Of a stretch of DNA of 13,233 nucleotides, positions 6,807 to 13,182 are shown one piece after another (position 1 is the stretch's first letter; every line of letters starts with the position of its first letter). Made by a program: the position numbers and the translations under genes. Location: NCBI GenBank assembly GCA_002396805.1, contig DGYW01000001.1, positions 1 to 13,233 on the forward strand, written 5' to 3'. The notes beneath the pieces are model-generated. The model was not told where the DNA came from and ran no database searches. It was given only the letters and a program-made list of their open reading frames with translations. This DNA comes from Firmicutes bacterium UBA4996 (GTDB taxonomy: Bacteria > Bacillota > Limnochordia > Darwinibacteriales > Darwinibacteriaceae).

Positions 6807-7620
6807 GCATCAGGGCAAGTTCATAAACACGATTTTTAGGAAGGCGATATTCTGCGCTAATTTGATTGATAGCGGTTTTACGACTCAAACCACTAGAAAT
6901 CAAAGTCTTTAGAGACTGCAGGACATCGTCTTCTGTTATTTTCTCCTGCAGATCACCCTGTGCACCATCCACCGTGACCACAAATTCACCTCGGGGATTA
7001 TGCTCTTGGTAGAACTCAATTAGTTCCGTTAAGGATCCACGTTTTGTTTCTTCAAAGCGTTTGGTTAATTCCCTCGAGATACTAACTGAGCGATCTCCTA
7101 AAACCACACGTAAATCCTCTAGCGTGGCTTTTAGACGATGGGGCGCCTCATAAAAGATTAGAGGAAACGGTATGCCCCTTAATTCCTCTAGAGCCTGGAT
7201 ACGGTCTTTACTCCGACGTGGCAAAAACCCATAATATAAAAAGTGAGGGGTCAAGAATCCACTCTGCAAATAAGCCACCAGGGCGGCATTTGCACCTGGT
7301 AGTACCTGGAGAGATAAGCCCGCAGCTATAACCTCCTTAATTAACCAGGCCCCCGGATCGGAGATGCCCGGCATGCCCGCATCAGAAATTAGGGCGATCT
7401 TCTGCCCACCGCGCAACATCGCTAGGATCTTCTCGGTTTTGTCCTTTTCGTTATGTTCGTGAAGGCTATCTAGGGGTTTGCTAATTTGATAATGATGAAG
7501 AAGTTGACCCGAATGGCGGGTGTCTTCCGCCAAAATTAGATCAACTTCTTGTAATACTCGTAACACCCTAAGGGTTATATCCTCCAAATTGCCTATCGGT
7601 GTAGGACAAATATATAGCAT
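6790..7620 (-). CDS. rsmI: 16S rRNA (cytidine1402-2'-O)-methyltransferase RsmI
   Basis: A cytosolic SAM-dependent methyltransferase of the tetrapyrrole methylase superfamily that 2'-O-methylates C1402 in the 16S rRNA decoding centre. The 276-aa protein has the family start MLYICPTPIGNLEDITLR, AEDTRHS (31-37), ISDAGMPGISDPG (78-90), LPGANAALVA (107-116, where GPSA is more usual) and FYEAPHRL. The C-terminal helical part includes SRKTAINQISAEYRLPKNRVYELAL. The ATG at 7620 lies 3 nt after the ricT stop, with AAAGGATG inside the end of ricT as ribosome binding site. It is the last gene of the gin-to-rsmI operon. No hairpin plus T-run follows it, so its transcript probably extends antisense into abrB. 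Confidence 0.95.
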   Translation of the reverse strand: MLYICPTPIGNLEDITLRVLRVLQEVDLILAEDTRHSGQLLHHYQISKPLDSLHEHNEKDKTEKILAMLRGGQKIALISDAGMPGISDPGAWLIKEVIAAGLSLQVLPGANAALVAYLQSGFLTPHFLYYGFLPRRSKDRIQALEELRGIPFPLIFYEAPHRLKATLEDLRVVLGDRSVSISRELTKRFEETKRGSLTELIEFYQEHNPRGEFVVTVDGAQGDLQEKITEDDVLQSLKTLISSGLSRKTAINQISAEYRLPKNRVYELALMLKSED

Positions 7621-7623
7621 TCA

Positions 7624-8610
7624 TTAATCATCCTTTGATTGAGGGGCTCCCTTAGGCTTGCGACGGCGTGGCCGCCTCTTTTTCTTGGGCGCTCCTTCTT
7701 TAGCGGGCGCGGGTGCGACGCCTTTAGCACCTTCACTTTTGGCCACTGGCTTCTTTTTCTTTCTCTGGCGTGGTCGCTTTGGCTCTTGTTTTGTGCTAAG
7801 TTTATCCACTTCTTGAGTTTCTAGTAGCATTTGCAAGTCAACCTCTTGAATGCTGTCTTCCTTCAAAAGGTCGCTATAATAATCGCTTTCATCCTCTACT
7901 TCGTTATAGAACTCGTCACTTACGATAGGACCGCAGCCCTTGCAACTTTTACCAAAGGTTTGTTTGTTGTCTTCATAAGTTGCGGACTCGTATTTCAAGC
8001 AACACATTAAACGCCCGCAGACCCCAGAAATCTTCGCTGGATTCAAGGATAGGTTTTGGTCCTTAGCCATTTTTATACTTACAGGCTCAAAATCTCCGAG
8101 AAATGTGGCACAGCATAAGGAACGGCCACAAGACCCTAGCCCGCCAATTGCCTTTGCCTCATCCCGGACACCCACTTGCCTAAGCTCAATGCGCGTACGA
8201 AAAATCGCAGCGAGATCCTTCACCAACTCACGAAAATCCACCCTGCCTTCAGCGGTAAAGGTAAAGATAAGTTTACTATCATCTAAGGTATACTCTGCCT
8301 CCAAAAGTCGCATGGGTAGCTTGTGTTCTTCTACCTTACGACCAGCTACTTGAAAAGCCTCTTGAGCCCGCACTTTGTTTCTTTGCAGGCGTTCGTAATC
8401 TTCTGAGGTTGCAATTCGTAAAACTTGCTTCAGAGGTTGGACGACCTCGTCATCAGGTACTTCTTTAGGATTAAGCACCGCTTCTCCAAATTCTACACCT
8501 CGGGCGGTCTCTACAACACAACCGTCACCAGCTGCAATTTGTAGATCTCCCGGACTAAAATAATATATTTTACCGGCTTGCTTAAACCGGATTCCAACGA
8601 CCTCTACCAT
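7624..8610 (-). CDS. ricT: RicT/YaaT, PSP1-domain protein of the Ric (Y) complex
   Basis: A 328-aa homologue of B. subtilis YaaT/RicT. There it joins RicA and RicF in an Fe-S-bearing complex that aids RNase Y-dependent mRNA maturation and affects sporulation, competence and biofilm formation. The PSP1 C-terminal domain lies around residues 60-150 (EDYERLQRNKVRAQEAF, YTLDDSKLIFTFTAEGRVDF, RTRIELRQVGVRDEA). The conserved Cys cluster follows: GSCGRSLCC (161, 166, 167), GVCGRLMCC (198, 203, 204) and CKGC (223, 226). These are candidate Fe-S ligands. The last ~50 residues are a very basic, low-complexity tail (KRPRQRKKKKP, KKKRRPRRRKPKG). The start overlaps the holB stop by one base (TAATG) and is preceded by AAAAGGAGCG. 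ricA and ricF are not in the window. Confidence 0.94.
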   Translation of the reverse strand: MVEVVGIRFKQAGKIYYFSPGDLQIAAGDGCVVETARGVEFGEAVLNPKEVPDDEVVQPLKQVLRIATSEDYERLQRNKVRAQEAFQVAGRKVEEHKLPMRLLEAEYTLDDSKLIFTFTAEGRVDFRELVKDLAAIFRTRIELRQVGVRDEAKAIGGLGSCGRSLCCATFLGDFEPVSIKMAKDQNLSLNPAKISGVCGRLMCCLKYESATYEDNKQTFGKSCKGCGPIVSDEFYNEVEDESDYYSDLLKEDSIQEVDLQMLLETQEVDKLSTKQEPKRPRQRKKKKPVAKSEGAKGVAPAPAKEGAPKKKRRPRRRKPKGAPQSKDD

Positions 8611-9539
8611 TAGGTCAACGCTCCTTTTTTCATCAATAATAGGACATAACCTAAGCCAAAGCGTATGCGTGCATTGCCTTGGATAGCTACGCCTAACTCC
8701 GTTATTTCCTGGATAATTTGGAACAAGGAATGATTTGAGTAAAAAGCACTAATCTCCTGCAATTCCCGTCTATAGTCGGGATTATATAAAGACGCATCCG
8801 TCTGATTTTTCAGAGTCAATAAGTCACGATGCCACTCTAAAAACAGTTGTAAGTCTTGCGTGATCTGAGCGCGATCCTCAGACCAGGTCTGACTCAAACC
8901 CAAAACCTCGGGATAACTTGCCGTGGGAACCTTAATTAGCTTTCGAATCACCTCAGCCCGGTATTCCAACAGAGAACCTTGCCAATATTCCCAAGCTTTA
9001 CCCAAAGATCCCTGGGCTAATCTGGCCACCGTGCGAACTTTCAGATCGCTAGGTTCAACCCCAGCACGCTCTATTAACCAACTGCAAATTTGGTCTTCAT
9101 CGATTGTCCGAAAAGGCAAATGTTGACATCGGGAGATAATCGTAGGCAAAAGACTGTGCACTTGGCTTGTGGTAAGGAAAAAGTAGGTGCCTGGACGGGG
9201 TTCTTCGAGCGTCTTTAAAAGCGCATTACTAGCAGGAATCGTCATCCTTTCCGCATCTCTAATAATCCAGACAGTATTGGCTGTGGAAGCATACGCGACC
9301 TTTTGACGTAGATCACGGATCTCTTCTACCCCGATGGAACCGTCGCCAGAGAGGACATGTAGTTCCGAACGCGAACCACCCTGTCTTTGTAATTCGTTGG
9401 CTACAGCCCTTGCGGTGGTTTCTTTTCCCATACCCTCTTCTCCCGAGAAGAGATAGGCATGACCTAAGGTTCCTGTAGCCAAACCACGTTTTAAGATGGT
9501 TACCGGCACAACCTGACCAACAATGTCATCAAGTGTCAT
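8610..9539 (-). CDS. holB: DNA polymerase III delta' subunit (clamp loader)
   Basis: A 309-aa AAA+ protein, the delta' subunit of the clamp loader that places the sliding clamp on DNA with DnaX and delta. Visible motifs are VGQ near the N-terminus, a P-loop-like GEEGMGKET (33-41), the IIRDAERM Walker-B region (92-99), NALLKTLEEP (105-114), sensor-1 FLTTS and the SRC motif (136-138) that supplies the arginine finger. The Cys4 zinc module normally found after the P-loop helix in delta' is missing: only about 10 residues separate ANEL (47-50) from HVL (61-63), and none is Cys. Sequence on both sides aligns with the family, so this looks like a clean internal loss. The gene starts at ATG 9539 with GAGGTGA upstream, 10 nt after yaaR. 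It overlaps ricT by one base. Confidence 0.93.
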   Translation of the reverse strand: MTLDDIVGQVVPVTILKRGLATGTLGHAYLFSGEEGMGKETTARAVANELQRQGGSRSELHVLSGDGSIGVEEIRDLRQKVAYASTANTVWIIRDAERMTIPASNALLKTLEEPRPGTYFFLTTSQVHSLLPTIISRCQHLPFRTIDEDQICSWLIERAGVEPSDLKVRTVARLAQGSLGKAWEYWQGSLLEYRAEVIRKLIKVPTASYPEVLGLSQTWSEDRAQITQDLQLFLEWHRDLLTLKNQTDASLYNPDYRRELQEISAFYSNHSLFQIIQEITELGVAIQGNARIRFGLGYVLLLMKKGALT

Positions 9540-9549
9540 CTATCTCACC

Positions 9550-9990
9550 TCAAGAATACAGATCCAGAAGCAAACCACGAATTTCATCGAGGCGACCAAC
9601 TAAATCCAAACTATTAGTTTGATCACTAAGGAAATCCCTAGTCAGTTCCTCTAGTTTCTGATCAATACTTTCTACCATCATTAATAAGCGGCGACGCCCT
9701 TGGGGATCGTAGAAACTACTTTCTGTGACAACATAAGATTGCTGCACCAGAAAACGTAGCACTGTACAAACCTTACCCTTGTATCGCAATAAATTCTCAT
9801 AGACGGGACTTTCTCTAAGGCGCCGGGCGTATTCTTCTACTTCTTCAAGGGCTTCGACCAGGTCAATCTGCCCAACCCGCTCCGCTTCAAAAACCTTAGA
9901 AAAAGATGGTCCCGCGGGAGTAGCGCCCCGTTGTGCTTTTTTGGGGCTCACTAGCCTTTCTCTTCTATTGCCAGGTTTGGAAACTCTCAA
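9550..9990 (-). CDS. yaaR: YaaR-family protein (DUF327), function unknown
   Basis: A 146-aa cytosolic helical protein, the same length as B. subtilis YaaR. Recognisable family features are the unstructured basic N-terminus, the central YENLLRYKGKVCTVLRFLVQQSY region, RRRLLMMVESIDQKLEELTRDFL and a C-terminal IRGLLLDLYS. The biochemical role of the family is not known. It is conserved between darA and holB across Firmicutes. The start chosen is TTG at 9990, overlapping the darA stop as TTGA and implying translational coupling. The upstream Shine-Dalgarno is weak (GAGAAGA). A GTG at 9951 with GAAAGG is an alternative, but would remove the basic N-terminal segment. Confidence 0.88.
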   Translation of the reverse strand: MRVSKPGNRRERLVSPKKAQRGATPAGPSFSKVFEAERVGQIDLVEALEEVEEYARRLRESPVYENLLRYKGKVCTVLRFLVQQSYVVTESSFYDPQGRRRLLMMVESIDQKLEELTRDFLSDQTNSLDLVGRLDEIRGLLLDLYS

Positions 9991-10316
9991 ATCTTCTCAA
10001 ACCTTTCCACATCTACACTGAAGATGGTGGCGCCCCCCACCACCACTTTGTCTAGATGTGAATCGATGCTAGCTCGGCCGAAAGAAAGAATGGGCATGGA
10101 ATCAAGTTGTTCCCGTTTCTTACAGGTTCTTTTAATTAGAGCAAGAACCGCATCTAACTCTTCCTCTTCGACCCCGATGAGCAAGGTTGTATTACCCATC
10201 CTCAAAAACCCACCGGTACTAGCAAGTTTAGTCGCACGATAACCATGTTCAATTAGGGTCTCTAACAACGCAGAAACATCCTGATCTTGGACAATGGTGA
10301 TTAACAATTTCATCAT
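9987..10316 (-). CDS. darA: Cyclic-di-AMP receptor DarA (PstA/YaaQ, P-II-like)
   Basis: A 109-aa P-II-like trimeric signalling protein that binds cyclic di-AMP in B. subtilis, Listeria and Staphylococcus; its downstream partner is unknown. The diagnostic segment is TKLASTGGFLRMGNTTLLIGVE (residues 29-50), with the ligand-contacting STGGF and GNTT stretches. The C-terminal VGGATIFSVDVERFEK matches the family strand that closes the site. The start at 10316 (MMKLLIT) is preferred because AGGGGGG lies 8 nt upstream. ATG 10313 is also possible, and an in-frame ATG at 10322 is too close to the Shine-Dalgarno sequence. The start overlaps the tmk stop (ATGA) and the 3' end overlaps yaaR. Confidence 0.93.
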   Translation of the reverse strand: MMKLLITIVQDQDVSALLETLIEHGYRATKLASTGGFLRMGNTTLLIGVEEEELDAVLALIKRTCKKREQLDSMPILSFGRASIDSHLDKVVVGGATIFSVDVERFEKI

Positions 10317-10924
10317 GGGCATATCCCCCCTAGAACCTCCACCACACGGGAAGCCACTTCTTCAATACTTCCCACAGCGGAAATTACTTTCACCCTTTCA
10401 GGCTCACCTTGAGCAATGGACAAAAATCCCTTGCGAACCTTGGCGTAATAATCCAAGGTTCTCTGCTCGATCCGATCTCCCTTTGTTTTGGTTAAGGACT
10501 CTGCTGGATCCGCGTCAAGATAAATGGTTAAGTCAGGAACTAATCCGCCAGAGGCCCAGTGATTGATAGTTCTAATGGCCTCAATATCTAAACCCAAACC
10601 ATAACCTTGATAGGCTATAGAGGAGTCGATGAATCGCTCGCAAACAACAGTCTGACCATCTCGCAAGGCTGGTAGCACAGTCTCGAACACATGCTGGGCT
10701 CGATCCGCAGCGTACAGCAAAATCTCGGTCATGGAATGAAGTTCTTCGTGCTCAGGATTTAAGAGGAGTTGACGAATCTGACCTCCCAAATTCGTCCCCC
10801 CGGGTTCAAAGGTATGCAAAACCTCATGACCCCTTTGCTCAAGGCATTTTTTTAGCAAGAGTGCCTGAGTAGTCTTCCCAACTCCATCCACACCCTCTAA
10901 TGTAATGAACAGACCCTGTCGCAT
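10313..10924 (-). CDS. tmk: Thymidylate kinase
   Basis: The enzyme phosphorylates dTMP to dTDP with ATP, an essential step of dTTP supply. The 203-aa protein has the P-loop GVDGVGKTT (11-19), the substrate-binding EPGG (40-43), the DR(Y/F)-type motif as CERFIDSSIAYQGYG (95-109) and a lid region with KGDRIEQR. In the third motif Glu replaces the Asp I would expect (CDRF). This looks tolerable because the Arg and the rest of the motif are intact. The ATG at 10924 follows TTAGGAGT at normal spacing and lies 16 nt after the decarboxylase gene. The 3' end overlaps darA. Confidence 0.96.
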   Translation of the reverse strand: MRQGLFITLEGVDGVGKTTQALLLKKCLEQRGHEVLHTFEPGGTNLGGQIRQLLLNPEHEELHSMTEILLYAADRAQHVFETVLPALRDGQTVVCERFIDSSIAYQGYGLGLDIEAIRTINHWASGGLVPDLTIYLDADPAESLTKTKGDRIEQRTLDYYAKVRKGFLSIAQGEPERVKVISAVGSIEEVASRVVEVLGGICP

Positions 10925-10940
10925 AGTGATACTCCTAACT

Positions 10941-12416
10941 TTATTTTCTGCAAAAATGGTTATAGTCCTTTAATACTGTAACTTTTTCCTCTGCCATTAA
11001 TCCCCTAATAGGCCAGCCTATTGCGGAACACCAACTAAGATATTCCACTATGTCCTGCGTGAACTGTTCTCCGGGAACAATCACTGGAACCCCTGGTGGA
11101 TAGGGAGTTAAAAAAGAACCGCTCACTCTGCCGCTTGCCTCCGCCAAGGGAATCTGCTCTTGTTCTTGAAAAAATGCTTCCCGCAGGCTATGTGTGGTTG
11201 GTGGTAAACCGGGTACTTGCACTCTATGTCGAGGTAAGCCGCTACCACCTAGATGAGTGCTTCGGGCAGCTAAATCGCCAACAGCGTTCACTAGTTTGGT
11301 GATGTGATCTACCGAATCTCCCACCGTTATTAGGGCGAGGACATTGTAGTAATCACTTAACTCTACCTGTATATTATAATCCTTCCGCAGAATCCTCTCT
11401 ACTTCAATTCCAGTCAAACCGAGCTTCCTTAAGGTAAAGACAATCTTAGTGGGATCCCCTTGCAGGTGGCGTGGTAACAACTCTACACCGGAAATCTGCT
11501 CTAGACGTGTGGCGCAACTGTGGGCTAACTCGAGGGTTTGTCCGGTAATGTCTCCACCTTGTAGAGCTAAAACCCGGCGCACTTCATCGAGTACCGCCAG
11601 GAATACTAGGGAAGGGCTGGTGCTCTGCAGCACCCTTTGGGATTGCTTTACTTTACTCGACCAAGCTTTATCATTACTATGCAACATAGAAGTCTGGGTA
11701 AAAGATCCTAGGGTCTTGTGCGTACTCTGTACTACCCCATGGGCCCCACACTCTAGTCCCGTGGGCGGTAAATCTGGAGAAAAACAAAAATGGCCACCGT
11801 GAGCTTCGTCTACGAAGACCCGCACGTTTCTCTTTTTGGCTAAGGCGGTAATTCGTGCTAGATCACACACTGTGCCATAGTAGGTTGGATGAGTAAGAAC
11901 CATAGCTTGGCAGTCGTTTTCCGCTAGCAATTTCTCCACTTGTTGGATCTTTGGTGGTAGGGGTATAAGCCAGTCAGGGTCAAAGTGTGCGGGGAGATAA
12001 ACCCCCTCGCCTTCGGACAGTATGAGAGCTGAATACACCGCTTGGTGGGAAAAACGAGGAACCAAAACCGTGCCCGTTACTGGCATGAGAAAATAATGCA
12101 GTCCACCAGTCGTACCATTAACTAAGAACACTGTATCCTGGGCTCCAAAGAGCTCAGCTGCCAAAGATTCCGCCGCTTCTAGGGCTAGTTCAAAATCATT
12201 GTCAAAGCTGGGATCCTCGATTTCATCGGAGGGATCCAGTGCGAAAAAGCCCGAACCAAGGGCTGCGGCGATTCTAGTAAACGGCCCGCTCCGTAACTTA
12301 TGCCCGGGGGTATGAAAGGGAACTACGCCCTTCTTTTTATAGGCCTCCAAGGCCTCCCATAGTGGAGCTGCTTTCTGTTTATCACTAATCTGCTTTCCTT
12401 CAGCAGTCTGCTTCAA
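10941..12416 (-). CDS. PLP-dependent Orn/Lys/Arg decarboxylase family protein (YaaO-like)
   Basis: A 491-aa fold-type I PLP enzyme of the Orn/Lys/Arg decarboxylase class. Visible are PFHTPGHK (33-40), FLVNGTTGG (97-105), HPTYYGTVCDL (176-186), DEAHGGHF (203-210) and the PLP-binding Lys in QSTHKTLGSFTQ (Lys234). The C-terminal domain has TPYPPGVPVIVPGE. Members make polyamine precursors such as agmatine, cadaverine or putrescine; the position before tmk equals that of B. subtilis yaaO, whose substrate is not settled. Where related enzymes have RNxHKS, this one has RFSHQA (121-126), so specificity or activity may differ. The start is TTG at 12416, with GGAGAG 9 nt upstream, overlapping the gin stop as TTGA. 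Confidence 0.9.
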   Translation of the reverse strand: MKQTAEGKQISDKQKAAPLWEALEAYKKKGVVPFHTPGHKLRSGPFTRIAAALGSGFFALDPSDEIEDPSFDNDFELALEAAESLAAELFGAQDTVFLVNGTTGGLHYFLMPVTGTVLVPRFSHQAVYSALILSEGEGVYLPAHFDPDWLIPLPPKIQQVEKLLAENDCQAMVLTHPTYYGTVCDLARITALAKKRNVRVFVDEAHGGHFCFSPDLPPTGLECGAHGVVQSTHKTLGSFTQTSMLHSNDKAWSSKVKQSQRVLQSTSPSLVFLAVLDEVRRVLALQGGDITGQTLELAHSCATRLEQISGVELLPRHLQGDPTKIVFTLRKLGLTGIEVERILRKDYNIQVELSDYYNVLALITVGDSVDHITKLVNAVGDLAARSTHLGGSGLPRHRVQVPGLPPTTHSLREAFFQEQEQIPLAEASGRVSGSFLTPYPPGVPVIVPGEQFTQDIVEYLSWCSAIGWPIRGLMAEEKVTVLKDYNHFCRK

Positions 12417-12640
12417 TAATTGTCACTCTCCATGGTGTGATGATTCTGCAAGGCAATAAACTGGTTTTGCCACAACAAACGAAAGGTCTTGATTACCTCA
12501 GCGTATTCAGGTTGATCCACTGCTAACTCCATAATTTCGGCTTCACAGTCTCCACAGATGACCTCACCCCAAAAACTCAGTGCTCCAGGTTCTACAGGAC
12601 TTTGGCAAATTAGACAATGCGCGCCACTCATGCTCTGCAT
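12413..12640 (-). CDS. gin: Sigma-G inhibitor Gin (CsfB-like) zinc protein
   Basis: A 75-aa protein resembling CsfB/Gin, the anti-sigma factor that binds sigma-G (and sigma-E) in B. subtilis and helps time forespore and mother-cell gene expression. It has two Cys pairs, CLIC (9, 12) and CGDC (29, 32), around a WGEVIC segment, then E-rich helices with the PEYAEVIKTFRLLW region. This is the Gin layout, somewhat longer than the 64-aa B. subtilis protein. The start at ATG 12640 is fixed by an almost perfect AAAGGGAGGTGAT just upstream; an in-frame GTG 27 nt earlier would put that ribosome binding site inside the gene. It is the first gene of the operon and overlaps the decarboxylase start, matching the csfB location near yaaO in B. 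subtilis. It suggests that the host forms spores. Confidence 0.88.
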   Translation of the reverse strand: MQSMSGAHCLICQSPVEPGALSFWGEVICGDCEAEIMELAVDQPEYAEVIKTFRLLWQNQFIALQNHHTMESDNY

Positions 12641-12703
12641 ACCATCACCTCCCTTTATGCTATTCACTAGGTGGTTTCCACGTGTCGGTCCACAAGTCCT
12701 GCA

Positions 12704-12732
12704 ATTATGACAAAAGTGGTGATAGACATGAA
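12704..12732 (-). promoter_or_regulatory. Weak candidate promoter for the gin-to-rsmI operon
   Basis: On the minus strand there is an extended -10-like TGTCATAAT (CATAAT at 12709-12704). A poor -35, TTCATG (12732-12727), lies 17 nt upstream. Transcription would begin near 12697, about 57 nt before the gin start. No better sigma-A match, and no clear sigma-F/G site, was seen between 12641 and 12760. As csfB is sigma-F-dependent in B. subtilis, a sporulation promoter may have been missed. Confidence 0.3.
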
Positions 12733-12983
12733 CGTCTGCTTTTCAGCAAGGTTGCGAAGTTCAGAAGGCAAAGACCGGGGCAGTGAGGACGCAACTGTTA
12801 ATGAAGAATTACGCCGTCTTGGATGTTGAGCCAATGTTCGTTTGACACCTGGCTTCTTCGCTACTGCTGTGGTCATAGGTAGAATCCATCGTTAGTCTGA
12901 ATCAGAATGAACCTTCCGCCTGTTACCCAAAGATCCGACTGCAGTTATCATTAAAGCAGAAAAATAAAGGAGGTTCATCAAAA

Positions 12984-13124
12984 ATGACCACTTTCAGCCT
13001 TTTGGAGGCGTTCGCCAGCCACAAGCAGGGAGAAATGGCGACTCAACCGCTGCCAGCTCGTCCGGGTATGGGATTCACGGCCACCCTTTTAGGAAAGTTC
13101 CTGTCTGTGTGGAAAACACCATGA
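12984..13124 (+). CDS. Small hypothetical ORF with strong ribosome binding site
   Basis: I do not recognise this 46-aa ORF. It starts MTTFSLLEAFASHKQGEM and ends LLGKFLSVWKTP. It is weakly amphipathic, with no signal peptide, no Cys and no clear membrane helix. The case for translation is AAAGGAGGT 9-10 nt upstream of the ATG and an intrinsic terminator 24 nt after the stop. Together these form a compact plus-strand unit divergent from the gin operon. Against it are the short length and the lack of a good promoter (only TATCAT at 12946-12951 with a poor -35). It could instead be the translated part of a regulatory RNA, a leader peptide, or a gene remnant. Confidence 0.4.
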   Translation: MTTFSLLEAFASHKQGEMATQPLPARPGMGFTATLLGKFLSVWKTP

Positions 13125-13148
13125 AAACCAAATCGAGCACTACGAACT

Positions 13149-13182
13149 AAAGGGAGACGCATGTAATGCAGATCCCTTTTTT
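13149..13182 (+). terminator. Intrinsic terminator after the small ORF
   Basis: AAAGGGA (13149-13155) pairs with TCCCTTT (13173-13179). An inner GCAT/ATGC stem with a GTA loop extends the hairpin, and a run of six T residues ends at 13182. The T-run lies on the plus-strand 3' side; the minus-strand side has only three T residues. It therefore terminates plus-strand transcription coming from the small ORF. Confidence 0.65.

Noticed and set aside
12707..12829. 40-codon plus-strand open frame beginning MTKVVIDMNV
   Set aside because: No Shine-Dalgarno sequence and no following terminator; overlaps the minus-strand gin promoter region.
12667..12876. 69-codon minus-strand open frame before gin, with a short hydrophobic stretch
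   Set aside because: No ribosome binding site before its ATG, no recognisable family, and it covers the candidate gin promoter. Probably chance.
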